From Fusobacterium varium (GTDB taxonomy: Bacteria; Fusobacteriota; Fusobacteriia; Fusobacteriales; Fusobacteriaceae): a stretch of DNA of 64,000 nucleotides. Below, piece by piece: positions 50,877-59,892 of this stretch; within the stretch, counting starts at the first letter, position 1, and every line of letters starts with the position of its first letter. The position numbers and the translations under genes were made by a program. The notes below the pieces were generated by a model. It saw only the letters and a list, made by a program, of their open reading frames with translations, searched no databases and was not told the DNA's origin. Where the stretch lies: positions 1,798,001-1,862,000 of the forward strand of contig LR134390.1 in the NCBI GenBank assembly GCA_900637705.1, read 5' to 3'.

Positions 50877-51680
50877 ATGTTTTTAGAAGACTGTCTGATT
50901 TTAGAAAACAGGAATATTGCAGGACAAAATTATCTTATGAGATTAAAAGCTGAAAAAAGCATACCAGTATCAAAAGCTGGACAATTCTTTATGATTCAAT
51001 GCAAAAACAAGCTTCATATACTGAGAAGACCAATAAGTCTGCACTATGTAGATAAAAATAAAATGGAACTTGAATTTTACTATGAAGTAAAAGGTGGAGG
51101 AACAAAAGAATTTGCTGAAATGAAAGCTGGAGAAACTATAAATATTCAAGGACCTCTTGGACATGGATTTTCTACTGATATGACAGGTAAAAAACTTTTA
51201 GTAGTTGGTGGTGGAATGGGAATGGCTCCTATGAAGCTTCTTGTAGAAGTATTAAAGAAAAATAATGAAGTTGTTTTCATAGCTGGAGGAAGAAATGCTG
51301 AAGCTGTTGAAATCCTTTCTAATTTTAATTTTGACGGTGCAGAGCTTCATATAACAACTGATGATGGTTCAGCTGGTACTAAGGGAACTGTTATTGTTAA
51401 AATGGAAGAGCTTATGAACAGCAAGAAATTTGATATGGTTTTCACTTGTGGTCCTCATAAAATGATGGAAGCAGTGGCAAAAACTTCATCAAAATACAAT
51501 ACAGAATGTGAAATATCATTAGAAGAAAGAATGGCTTGTGGAGTAAAAGCTTGTGTTGGGTGTTCTATCAAAACTAGAGAGGGAATGAAAAAGGTATGTC
51601 ATGACGGACCTGTCTTCAAATCTGAAACTATTGTAGACCTTGAACCTGCTGAAAGAACTGAAACTTGTTGTGGTAATTAA
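50877..51680 (+). CDS. pyrK: Dihydroorotate dehydrogenase electron-transfer subunit PyrK
   Basis: A 267-residue FAD/[2Fe-2S] protein: FAD-binding ILRRPISLHY, NAD-binding LLVVGGGMGMAPM (about 103), and a C-terminal cluster CGVKACVGC ... C with four Cys. It passes electrons from dihydroorotate dehydrogenase 1B (next gene) to NAD+. GGAGG precedes the ATG; operon gene 2. Confidence 0.93.
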   Translation: MFLEDCLILENRNIAGQNYLMRLKAEKSIPVSKAGQFFMIQCKNKLHILRRPISLHYVDKNKMELEFYYEVKGGGTKEFAEMKAGETINIQGPLGHGFSTDMTGKKLLVVGGGMGMAPMKLLVEVLKKNNEVVFIAGGRNAEAVEILSNFNFDGAELHITTDDGSAGTKGTVIVKMEELMNSKKFDMVFTCGPHKMMEAVAKTSSKYNTECEISLEERMACGVKACVGCSIKTREGMKKVCHDGPVFKSETIVDLEPAERTETCCGN

Positions 51681-51700
51681 TATTTAATTTGGAGGAAAAA

Positions 51701-52618
51701 ATGAATAGACTGCAGACTAAATTTTTAGGTGTCGACTTTAAGAATCCTATTGTTACATCATCTGGTTGCTTTGGATTCGGACTTGAATATAGAGATTATT
51801 TTGATCCAAATGTACTTGGAGGAATAGTTGTGAAAGGGCTTACTATGGAGCCTAGAGATGGAAATTATGGAACAAGAGTAGCTGAAACTCCCGGTGGAAT
51901 GCTTAATTGTGTGGGACTTGAAAATCCCGGAATTGATTATTTTGAAACTCATATCTTAAAGGATATGAAAGAAGCTGGCATCACTACTAATATAATAGCA
52001 AATATCAATGGAAAAACTGTTGAAGAATATATAGAAATAGCTAAAAGAGTAGAAAAAATAAAAGAAGTGGATATAATAGAATTAAATATTTCTTGCCCAA
52101 ATGTAAAAGATGGAGGAATGGCCTTTGGAGCTAATCCTGAAGTTGCTGGAAGAGTTACAAGAGAAGTTAGAAAAGTAACAACAAAACCTTTAGTGGTAAA
52201 ACTATCTCCTAATGTTACTGACATAGCTTATATAGCAAAAGTTGTAGAAGAAAATGGAGCAGATGCAGTATCTCTTATCAATACTCTATTGGGAATGGCT
52301 ATTGATTTAAAAACTAAAAAACCTCTGCTGGGAAATACTTTTGGAGGATTTTCAGGACCTGCTGTTAAACCAGTAGCTTTGAGAATGGTATATCAGGTAT
52401 ATAAAGCTGTAAATATACCAATAGTTGGTATGGGAGGAATTTCAAGTACAGAAGATGCTCTTGAATTTATAATGGCTGGAGCTTCTATGGTATCACTTGG
52501 AACTGGTATCTTCTTTAATCCTGTTCTTCCAGTGGAGGTTGCTGAGGGATTACAGAAATATTGTGAAGAAAATAATATTGAAAATATAAATGAATTAGTT
52601 GGTATAGCACACAGATAA
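51701..52618 (+). CDS. pyrD: Dihydroorotate dehydrogenase 1B catalytic subunit
   Basis: A 305-residue class 1B enzyme: VTSSGCFGFGLEY, ANINGKTVEEY, NISCPNVKDGGMAFG with the active Cys of the NxSCPN motif (about 130), and VGMGGISSTEDALEFIMAGASMVSLGTG for FMN. It oxidises dihydroorotate with PyrK. The ATG at 51701 follows GGAGG; the frame from TTG at 51689 would include that ribosome site. Confidence 0.94.
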   Translation: MNRLQTKFLGVDFKNPIVTSSGCFGFGLEYRDYFDPNVLGGIVVKGLTMEPRDGNYGTRVAETPGGMLNCVGLENPGIDYFETHILKDMKEAGITTNIIANINGKTVEEYIEIAKRVEKIKEVDIIELNISCPNVKDGGMAFGANPEVAGRVTREVRKVTTKPLVVKLSPNVTDIAYIAKVVEENGADAVSLINTLLGMAIDLKTKKPLLGNTFGGFSGPAVKPVALRMVYQVYKAVNIPIVGMGGISSTEDALEFIMAGASMVSLGTGIFFNPVLPVEVAEGLQKYCEENNIENINELVGIAHR

Positions 52619-52642
52619 TAAAATAAAAACTCTGGAGGAAAA

Positions 52643-53368
52643 ATGAACGCAAAAGATAGAATGATAATAGCACTAGACTTTCCTACTATGGAAGCTGCTA
52701 AAAATTTAGTTGAAAAAATCGGTGATGGAGCTACTTTTTACAAAGTGGGACTTGAGCTTTTCTTAAACTCAAAAGGTGAAATGATAGATTATCTTGCTTC
52801 TAAAGGGAAAAAGATATTTCTTGATCTTAAATTCCATGATATTCCAAATACAACAGCAATGGCTTCAGTTTTTGCTGCTAAACAAAATGTATTCATGTTC
52901 AATGTACATGCAAGTGGTGGGAAAAAAATGATGTCGAAGGTTGTTGAAGAAGTAAAATCTGTAAATCCTGATAATATAGTTATTGGAGTTACTGTTCTTA
53001 CAAGTCTTTCTGCTGAAGATGTAGAAGAAACTTTCCACTCTAAATTATCTCTTGCTGAATTAGCATTGAACTGGGCTAAATTAGGTAAAAGTGCTGGGCT
53101 TGATGGAGTAGTATGTTCTCCTTGGGAAGCTAAACTTATAAAAGAAGCTTGTGGAAAAGATTTTAAAACTGTATGTCCAGGTGTAAGACCTAGATGGTCA
53201 GCAACTAATGATCAGGAAAGAATAATGACTCCTAAAGATGCAATAATAAACGATTGTGACTTCTTGGTTATTGGAAGACCAATAACTAAAAATGAAGATC
53301 CAGCTAATGCTGCTAAACTAGTAGCTGCTGAAATTGAAGAGGGAATGAAAGAGGCTGGATTATGCTAG
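52643..53368 (+). CDS. pyrF: Orotidine 5'-phosphate decarboxylase
   Basis: A 241-residue class of OMP decarboxylase with the catalytic FLDLKFHDIPNT (D-x-K-x-x-D-I; about residues 61-70) and a C-terminal VIGRPITKNEDP phosphate-binding motif. It makes UMP from OMP. GGAGG precedes the ATG. The end overlaps pyrC by 7 nt. Confidence 0.94.
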   Translation: MNAKDRMIIALDFPTMEAAKNLVEKIGDGATFYKVGLELFLNSKGEMIDYLASKGKKIFLDLKFHDIPNTTAMASVFAAKQNVFMFNVHASGGKKMMSKVVEEVKSVNPDNIVIGVTVLTSLSAEDVEETFHSKLSLAELALNWAKLGKSAGLDGVVCSPWEAKLIKEACGKDFKTVCPGVRPRWSATNDQERIMTPKDAIINDCDFLVIGRPITKNEDPANAAKLVAAEIEEGMKEAGLC

Positions 53369-54579
53369 TCAAAAACTGTAAAATCATTGATAAAGATGGA
53401 AAAGACATCATCACTGATATATTAATTCAAAATGAAATTATTACTAAAATAGAAAAAAATATTTCTATTCCTAATGAAGAAATAATAGATGCTGAGGAAA
53501 AATATGTACTTCCTGGTATAATTGATGTCCATACTCATATGAGAGATCCAGGACTTACTCAAAAAGAAGATTTTACTACTGGAAGTATGGCTTGTGCTAG
53601 AGGTGGTGTGACTACATTTATAGATATGCCTAATACTATCCCAGCAACTATTACTAAGAGTATTCTTGAAGACAAGAAAAATCTTATGAAAGGAAGAGCA
53701 TATGTAGATTATGGATTTCATTTTGGAGGAAGTAAAAAAGATAACAGTGACGAAATTAAAAATATAATAAATGAAAGTGCATCTACTAAAATATTTCTTA
53801 ATATGTCTACTGGAGATATGCTTATAGATGATGAAAAAACTGTTGAAAATATATTTAGAGAATCAAAAATAATATCTGTACATGCTGAAGAGGAAATGGT
53901 GGCAAAAGCTATTGAGTTTTGTGAAAAATATGATAAAGAGCTTTATCTTTGCCATTTATCTAAAGCCAGTGAAATTGAGCTTTTAAAAGCTGCAAAGGCA
54001 AGAGGGGCAAAAGTATTTGGAGAAGTTACTCCTCATCACCTTTTCTTAAATGTAGATGATGTAAATAAAACTGAAAGAAGTAAACTTTTACTTAGAATGA
54101 AGCCTGAGCTGAAAGAAAAATATGACAATGATGTTCTCTGGACTGCTTTAGCTGATGGCACTCTTGACACTATTGGTACAGATCATGCTCCACATCTTAT
54201 TGAAGAGAAACTTGCAAAACTTACTTTTGGAGTTCCAAGTGTAGAAAATTCTCTTGAAATGATGCTCAATGGAGTAAAAAATGGAAAAATAACTTTAAAA
54301 AGACTTATAGAGGTAATGTGTAGTAAACCAGCTGATATCTTTAAAATAAAAAATAAAGGTAAAATAGCTGTTGGTTATGATGGAGATCTTGTAATTATAG
54401 ATATAACTGATAATTCTCCTGTAAAGGACGATAAAGTAATAACAAAAGCTGGCTGGACTCCATATGAGAATTGCAACAAAGGTGGAAAAGTTTTAACAAC
54501 TATATTAAGAGGTAAAATAGTTTATTCAAATGGTAAATTCAATGGATTACATGGGAGGGAAATAAAATATTATGAGTAG
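53362..54579 (+). CDS. pyrC: Dihydroorotase, class I
   Basis: A 405-residue class I dihydroorotase: zinc-binding DVHTHMRDPGLTQKEDFTTG (His near 60), an internal HAEEEMV and LCHLSKASE, and C-terminal GTDHAPH (Asp/His near 274). It cyclises carbamoyl aspartate to dihydroorotate. The TTG/ATG choice is open; the ATG at 53362 overlaps pyrF, consistent with coupling. Confidence 0.93.
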   Translation: MLVKNCKIIDKDGKDIITDILIQNEIITKIEKNISIPNEEIIDAEEKYVLPGIIDVHTHMRDPGLTQKEDFTTGSMACARGGVTTFIDMPNTIPATITKSILEDKKNLMKGRAYVDYGFHFGGSKKDNSDEIKNIINESASTKIFLNMSTGDMLIDDEKTVENIFRESKIISVHAEEEMVAKAIEFCEKYDKELYLCHLSKASEIELLKAAKARGAKVFGEVTPHHLFLNVDDVNKTERSKLLLRMKPELKEKYDNDVLWTALADGTLDTIGTDHAPHLIEEKLAKLTFGVPSVENSLEMMLNGVKNGKITLKRLIEVMCSKPADIFKIKNKGKIAVGYDGDLVIIDITDNSPVKDDKVITKAGWTPYENCNKGGKVLTTILRGKIVYSNGKFNGLHGREIKYYE

Positions 54580-55195
54580 AGCAAAAGAAGTAGCTAAATC
54601 ATTATTAAAAACAGGAGCAGTAAAATTAAATGTAAAAGAACCATTTACATTTGTATCTGGTATTAAAAGTCCTATATACTGTGACAATAGAAAAATGATA
54701 GGATATCCTGCTGAAAGAAAAGTAGTAGTTGATGAATTCGTAAAAAAATTATCTGAAAAAGATTTTGATGTAGTAGCTGGTACTGCTACTGCTGGTATTC
54801 CTTGGGCTGCATTTATAGCTTGGGAAATGAACAAACCTATGAGCTATATCAGAGGAGAAAAGAAAGATCACGGTGCTGGAAGACAAATTGAAGGAGCTGA
54901 CTTTGCTGGTAAAAAAGTAATAGTTATTGAAGATCTTATTTCTACTGGAGGAAGTTCTATCAAAGCTGTAGAAGCTGCAAGAAATGAAGGAGCTGCTTCT
55001 GTTGAAGTTGTTTCTATATTCTCTTATGAATTTGATAAGGCTTTTAAAAACTTTGCAGACAACAATATTCCTTGGGAATCATTGTCAAATTTCTCTGCTC
55101 TTCTTGAATTAGCAAGAGAAGAAAAATATCTTACTGAAGAAGAAGCAGAAATAGCTTCATCTTGGAATAAAAATACTGATACTTGGGGAAGATAA
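54572..55195 (+). CDS. pyrE: Orotate phosphoribosyltransferase
   Basis: A 207-residue enzyme with the PRPP-binding motif VIVIEDLISTGGSSIKA (about 114-130) and catalytic loop KKDHGAGRQIEG (about 95). It joins orotate and PRPP to give OMP. It overlaps pyrC by 8 nt and closes the pyr operon; no strong terminator follows, only a weak TTAA-based stem with six T at 55196-55215. Confidence 0.95.
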   Translation: MSRAKEVAKSLLKTGAVKLNVKEPFTFVSGIKSPIYCDNRKMIGYPAERKVVVDEFVKKLSEKDFDVVAGTATAGIPWAAFIAWEMNKPMSYIRGEKKDHGAGRQIEGADFAGKKVIVIEDLISTGGSSIKAVEAARNEGAASVEVVSIFSYEFDKAFKNFADNNIPWESLSNFSALLELAREEKYLTEEEAEIASSWNKNTDTWGR

Positions 55196-55220
55196 TTAAT
55201 AACTGTTAATTTTTTCTCTA

Positions 55221-55249
55221 TTGACAAAAGTATTTTTTTAGTATATGAT
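55221..55249 (+). promoter_or_regulatory. Sigma70 promoter for the manganese riboswitch
   Basis: TTGACA at 55221-55226, 17-bp spacer, TATGAT at 55244-55249. Confidence 0.75.
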
Positions 55250-55263
55250 TAGCATATAAGTAT

Positions 55264-55353
55264 TAAAAGGGAGTAGTTAAAAATTATAGTATCAACATCA
55301 CGAAGCCTATAAGGCTCTCTGGTACTATATACCTTGAAGGTAACAAGACTTTT
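55264..55353 (+). ncRNA. Manganese riboswitch (yybP-ykoY)
   Basis: AAAAGGGAGTAG start, ATCAACATCACGAAGCC, GGCTCTCTGGTAC, ACCTTGAAGGTAACAAGACTT: matches the yybP-ykoY pattern of GGGGAGUAG, a mid loop, and the CCUUGAA-GG-CAAGACYU close. This family senses Mn2+ and often precedes P-type ATPases or MntP/TerC-type exporters. Confidence 0.88.
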
Positions 55354-55402
55354 AATACAGAGATTATTGATTATCAATTCTCTGTATTGGAAGTCTTTTT
55401 TT
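55345..55402 (+). terminator. Terminator of the manganese riboswitch
   Basis: AGACTTTTAATACAGAGA pairs with TCTCTGTATTGGAAGTCT, followed by seven T. Its left arm overlaps the aptamer closing stem, so Mn2+ binding would prevent this hairpin and switch expression on. Confidence 0.8.
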
Positions 55403-55463
55403 ATGAAAAACAGGAATTGACAATAATTTAAGGAATATTATTACATAGTCTTATGGAGGTATC

Positions 55464-58058
55464 ATGAAAAATTATTTTTCTAAGTCGAAAGATGAAATTT
55501 TAAAAGAATTTGATTCAAATGAAAAGGGGCTCACAACAGGCAGAGTAGAAACTTCTATTGAAAAATATGGATATAATCAGCTTAATGAAGAAAAGAAATT
55601 AAGCACTTTTGCTGTATTTGTTTCTCAATTCAAAGATTTTTTGGTTATTATCCTTATTATAGCTTCTATTATTTCCCTTGTTTCAGGAAATGAAGAAAGT
55701 ACCATTGTTATTTTAGTTGTCATCATTATCAATGCTATACTTGGAACAGTACAGCATTTAAAGGCTGAGGAATCTATTAGTAGTTTGAAAAGCTTGTCAG
55801 CTCCAAAGTCAAAAGTTCTGAGAGATGGAGAAAAGGTAGAAATATTATCTAAATATCTTGTTCCTGGAGATATTATTTTTATTGAAGCAGGAGATTTAGT
55901 TCCTGCAGATGGAAGAGTTATTGAAAGTTTCTCTCTTCTTGTAAATGAAAGTTCTCTTACTGGGGAATCTGAAAGTGTAGAAAAAACAAGTGATATAATA
56001 ACTGATGGGGAGCTTGCCCTTGGAGATCAGAAAAATATGGTATTTTCTGGAAGTCTGGTAAGTTATGGAAGAGGTGTTGTAATAGTTACTTCTACTGGAA
56101 TGAATACTGAGCTTGGTAAAATAGCTTCTCTTTTAGAAGCTACAAAAGAAAAATCAACTCCACTTCAAGTATCCCTTGATAACTTTGGGAAAAAACTTTC
56201 AATTGGAATAATCATACTTTGTATAATTGTATTTGGAATAAATGTATTACATGGTGCAAAAATGCTTGATTCACTTATGTTTGCTGTGGCTCTGGCAGTT
56301 GCTGCCATACCAGAAGCTCTAAGTTCTATTGTTACAATTGTTCTTGCTCTTGGTACTCAAAAATTGTCAAAAGAAAATGCTATCATAAAAAATCTGAAAT
56401 CTGTTGAATCTCTTGGTTGTATTTCTGTAATATGTTCTGATAAAACTGGAACTCTTACACAAAATAAAATGACTGTAAAACAGGTATATATCAATAATAA
56501 AGTATATAACGAAAAAGGACTGGATATAAAAGATACTGGTGAATCTCTTATTTTAAAAGAAAGTATACTTTGTAATGATGCTACAAGTGAAATAGGAGAT
56601 CCTACAGAAATTGCTCTGATAAATCTTTCTGAAATAAATTACAACATAGACAGTAAAGAATTGAAAGAAAAATATCCTCGTATTTCTGAAATTCCATTTG
56701 ATTCAGATAGAAAACTTATGAGTACAGTTCATGAAATTGATAATGAAATACTAATGCTTACTAAAGGTGCTTTAGATTCAGTTCTTCCAAAGACTACTCA
56801 TATTCTTGTTAATAATGAAGTTAGAGAAATTACTAAAACTGATATTGAAAATATTGAAAATATCAACACTATGTTTGCTGAAACTGGTTTAAGAGTTCTT
56901 ACTTTTGCTTATAAAATATTAAATGAAAGAAAAGAAATTACAAGAGAAGATGAAGATAAATTTATATTTATTGGTCTTGTTGGAATGATTGATCCTCCTA
57001 GAGAGGAATCTAAAGCAGCTGTTGAAAAATGTATCACAGCTGGAATAAAACCTGTAATGATAACAGGAGATCATAAAATTACTGCTACAACTATTGCTAA
57101 AGAGATAGGTATTTATCAAGAGGGAGATAATGTTCTTGAAGGTATTGAAGTTGAAAAAATGAGTGATGAAGAACTTATTAATAAAGTTGCTTCTACTTCC
57201 GTTTATGCAAGAGTTTCTCCTGAACATAAAATAAGAATAGTTACTGCATGGCAGTCATTGGGAAAAATATGTGCCATGACTGGTGATGGAGTGAATGATG
57301 CTCCAGCATTGAAAAGAGCTGATATAGGTATTGCCATGGGTATTACAGGAACTGAAGTTTCAAAAGATGCAGCTTCTATGATACTTACTGATGATAATTT
57401 CTCTACAATAGTAAAAGCTGTAACTACTGGTAGAAATATTTATTCTAATATTAAAAATTCTATAAGATTTTTACTTTCAGGTAATACTGCTGGTATTCTT
57501 GCTGTATTGTATTCATCTCTTGCAGGACTTCCAGTAATTTTTGCCCCAGTACATCTGTTGTTTATTAATCTTTTGACTGACAGTCTACCAGCTATTGCTA
57601 TTGGAATGGAACCTTCACATGGAGATATACTTACTGAAAAACCTCGTGATCCAAAAGAACCTATTCTTACAAAGGAACTTGCTGGAAAGATTCTTATTGA
57701 AGGATTATTAATTGCAGTCTTTGTAATGCTGGCTTTCTATATGGGATACCAAGGTGGAGATACTTTAAAAGGAAGTACAATGGCCTTTAGTGTTTTATGT
57801 TTAGCTAGATTGTTCCATGGATTTAACTGTAGAGGTGGAAGCTCTATAATAGGATTGGGATTATTTTCCAATATGTTTTCTATAGCAGCCTTTGTCATTG
57901 GATTTATATTACTGAATGGAATTCTTATTTTCCCTGTTTTCCACTCAATATTCCATGTAGCTCCTTTAAGTGTCAATGATTTGCTTTACATATATGGACT
58001 AGCATTTATTCCAACTTTAATTATTCAAATATCTAAATTTATTAAATATAGAAAATAA
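55464..58058 (+). CDS. P2-type cation-transporting ATPase (Ca2+/Mn2+)
   Basis: An 864-residue P-type ATPase: phosphorylation motif SDKTGTLTQNKMT (Asp near 330), TGES actuator, MTGDGVNDAPALKRADIG hinge, about ten membrane segments, and a PEAL motif (AIPEALSS, about 285) as in Ca2+/Mn2+ P2A pumps. Preceded by a manganese riboswitch that should induce it when Mn2+ is high, so it is probably a Mn2+ exporter rather than a general Ca2+ pump. GGAGG precedes the ATG. Confidence 0.92.
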   Translation: MKNYFSKSKDEILKEFDSNEKGLTTGRVETSIEKYGYNQLNEEKKLSTFAVFVSQFKDFLVIILIIASIISLVSGNEESTIVILVVIIINAILGTVQHLKAEESISSLKSLSAPKSKVLRDGEKVEILSKYLVPGDIIFIEAGDLVPADGRVIESFSLLVNESSLTGESESVEKTSDIITDGELALGDQKNMVFSGSLVSYGRGVVIVTSTGMNTELGKIASLLEATKEKSTPLQVSLDNFGKKLSIGIIILCIIVFGINVLHGAKMLDSLMFAVALAVAAIPEALSSIVTIVLALGTQKLSKENAIIKNLKSVESLGCISVICSDKTGTLTQNKMTVKQVYINNKVYNEKGLDIKDTGESLILKESILCNDATSEIGDPTEIALINLSEINYNIDSKELKEKYPRISEIPFDSDRKLMSTVHEIDNEILMLTKGALDSVLPKTTHILVNNEVREITKTDIENIENINTMFAETGLRVLTFAYKILNERKEITREDEDKFIFIGLVGMIDPPREESKAAVEKCITAGIKPVMITGDHKITATTIAKEIGIYQEGDNVLEGIEVEKMSDEELINKVASTSVYARVSPEHKIRIVTAWQSLGKICAMTGDGVNDAPALKRADIGIAMGITGTEVSKDAASMILTDDNFSTIVKAVTTGRNIYSNIKNSIRFLLSGNTAGILAVLYSSLAGLPVIFAPVHLLFINLLTDSLPAIAIGMEPSHGDILTEKPRDPKEPILTKELAGKILIEGLLIAVFVMLAFYMGYQGGDTLKGSTMAFSVLCLARLFHGFNCRGGSSIIGLGLFSNMFSIAAFVIGFILLNGILIFPVFHSIFHVAPLSVNDLLYIYGLAFIPTLIIQISKFIKYRK

Positions 58059-58079
58059 TATTAATTGTAACTTTTTATC

Positions 58080-58288
58080 AAAAGTGGATGAAAAAAATTA
58101 GATTAAGTTTTAGAAATTTGGAAATCAGAAAGATTTGTGTAATTAATGAAGTAAATAAAACATAAAAAAATAGTATGTTTGAACGAAGTGAGTTTACTAT
58201 TTTTAGTTTTATGAGCAAAATTAATAACAAATCTTTCTGCTGGAAAAGTTCTAAAATTATATTTCTATTTTGAAATACCCCCACTTTT
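58080..58288. repeat. Palindromic MITE-like element, 209 bp
   Basis: Ends AAAAGTGG and CCACTTTT are inverted repeats. Inside, CAGAAAGATTTGT pairs with ACAAATCTTTCTG and AAAATAGTA with TACTATTTT around a centre GAACGAAGTGAG. The whole is an imperfect inverted repeat of some 100 bp per arm. No ORF inside. The TA-rich flanks do not show a clear target duplication. It may be a non-autonomous element or a large bidirectional terminator. Confidence 0.55.
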
Positions 58289-58534
58289 TTTATTTAAAGG
58301 TATATACAATATATATTAATTTCCCTCTCCCTCCAATTAAAAATATGATTTTATAATAAAAATTATAAATATTACAAACATTTTTTATAAATAATTCCTA
58401 TTAAAGTATATTTTCAATAAAATATATTTGATTTTTAATATAAAATATGATATCTTAATTATGACAAGCAAAAACAATACAATATATATTTTTATCGTTG
58501 TTTTTGCAACAAAATTATATTAAAGGAGAATATC
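58289..58534. other. AT-rich intergenic upstream of the DAACS symporter
   Basis: Very AT-rich. A possible promoter TTGATT, 17-bp spacer, TATCTT near 58428-58456 reads toward the symporter; its -10 is poor. Nothing else seen. Confidence 0.35.
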
Positions 58535-59704
58535 ATGGGAAAAATCAAAGATAGTCTAATTTTAAAACTAATCCTTGGAGTAATAGTTGGATTAGTAATT
58601 GGATTATACTGTAACGAAACTGTTATTGGAGTAATCCAATCTATCAAATTTATTCTTGGGCAGTTAATATCATTTACTGTACCATTAATCATTTTAGGTT
58701 TTATAGCTCCAGCTATAACTAAAATGAAATCTAATGCCAGCAAAATGCTTGGACTTATGCTTATGCTTGCTTATTTTTCATCTGTAGGGGCTGCACTATT
58801 TTCAATGATAGGAGGATTTATTCTTATACCTAAAATGCATATTGTTCCTAATGTAGAAGGATTAAAACATCTTCCTGAACTTATTTTCAAAGTGGAGATT
58901 CCACCTCCATTTACAGTTATGACAGCTTTAGTTCTTGCACTTTTCTTAGGGCTTGCTGTTGTTTGGACACAATCTACAAACTTTGAAAAACTTTTAGATG
59001 AATTTAATAATATCATGCTTAAAATAGTTTATATGATTATTATACCTATACTTCCATTCTTTATAGCTTCTACTTTTGCAACATTAGCATATGAAGGTGG
59101 AATTACTAAACAGCTTCCAGTTTTCTTAAAAGTTGTTGTAATAGTTCTTATAGGACACTTTATCTGGCTTACAGTTCTTTACTCTATTGGAGGGGTTGTT
59201 TCTGGAAAAAATCCATTTAATCTTTTAAAATTCTATGGACCTGCCTATTTAACAGCTGTAGGAACTATGTCATCTGCTGCTACTCTTCCAGTGGCATTGA
59301 GCTGTGCTAAAAAATCTGGAGCTTTAGATGAAGATATAGCTGACTTTGCTATTCCATTAGGTGCTACTGTACATTTATGTGGTTCTGTTCTTACAGAAGT
59401 CTTCTTTGTAATGACAGTTTCTCAAGTATTATATGGACATCTTCCAGCAGTTGGAACAATGGTTCTGTTTATAGTTCTTTTAGGAATTTTTGCTGTAGGA
59501 GCACCTGGAGTTCCTGGTGGAACTGTTATGGCTTCTCTTGGTATCATTATTTCTGTATTAGGTTTTGATGAAAATGGAGTTGCTTTAATGCTTACTATAT
59601 TTGCTCTACAAGACAGCTTTGGAACTGCTTGTAACGTTGTTGGTGATGGGGCTCTTGCTTTAATCCTAAATGGTGTCTTCAAAAAAAGCCAGCAAAAAGC
59701 TTAA
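58535..59704 (+). CDS. DAACS-family dicarboxylate/amino-acid:cation symporter
   Basis: A 389-residue membrane protein with about eight segments and re-entrant loops of the glutamate-transporter fold: VGTMSSAATLPVALSCAKK (HP1-like, about 240), ATVHLCGSVL near 273, and GAPGVPGGTVMASL (HP2). Likely imports an acidic or neutral amino acid or a dicarboxylate with Na+ or H+. AGGAG precedes the ATG. Substrate not predictable here; a serine/threonine or glutamate carrier is most likely. Confidence 0.88.
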   Translation: MGKIKDSLILKLILGVIVGLVIGLYCNETVIGVIQSIKFILGQLISFTVPLIILGFIAPAITKMKSNASKMLGLMLMLAYFSSVGAALFSMIGGFILIPKMHIVPNVEGLKHLPELIFKVEIPPPFTVMTALVLALFLGLAVVWTQSTNFEKLLDEFNNIMLKIVYMIIIPILPFFIASTFATLAYEGGITKQLPVFLKVVVIVLIGHFIWLTVLYSIGGVVSGKNPFNLLKFYGPAYLTAVGTMSSAATLPVALSCAKKSGALDEDIADFAIPLGATVHLCGSVLTEVFFVMTVSQVLYGHLPAVGTMVLFIVLLGIFAVGAPGVPGGTVMASLGIIISVLGFDENGVALMLTIFALQDSFGTACNVVGDGALALILNGVFKKSQQKA

Positions 59705-59729
59705 TAAAATATATATGATATATATCTTT

Positions 59730-59759
59730 TGACCAGAAAATTTTCTGGTCATTTTTTTT
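59730..59759 (+). terminator. Terminator after the DAACS symporter
   Basis: TGACCAGAAAA / TTTTCTGGTCA stem followed by eight T. Confidence 0.88.
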
Positions 59760-59892
59760 CTTCTATTGAGGTTATTTCAATACTATTGAAAAATTTTTCT
59801 TCAATTAATTAATTTTAATAGTATTTTTTCATAAATATGATAAAATAAAAAAGTTAACTAAAATAAAAAATATATATGATGGAGGGGATAAT

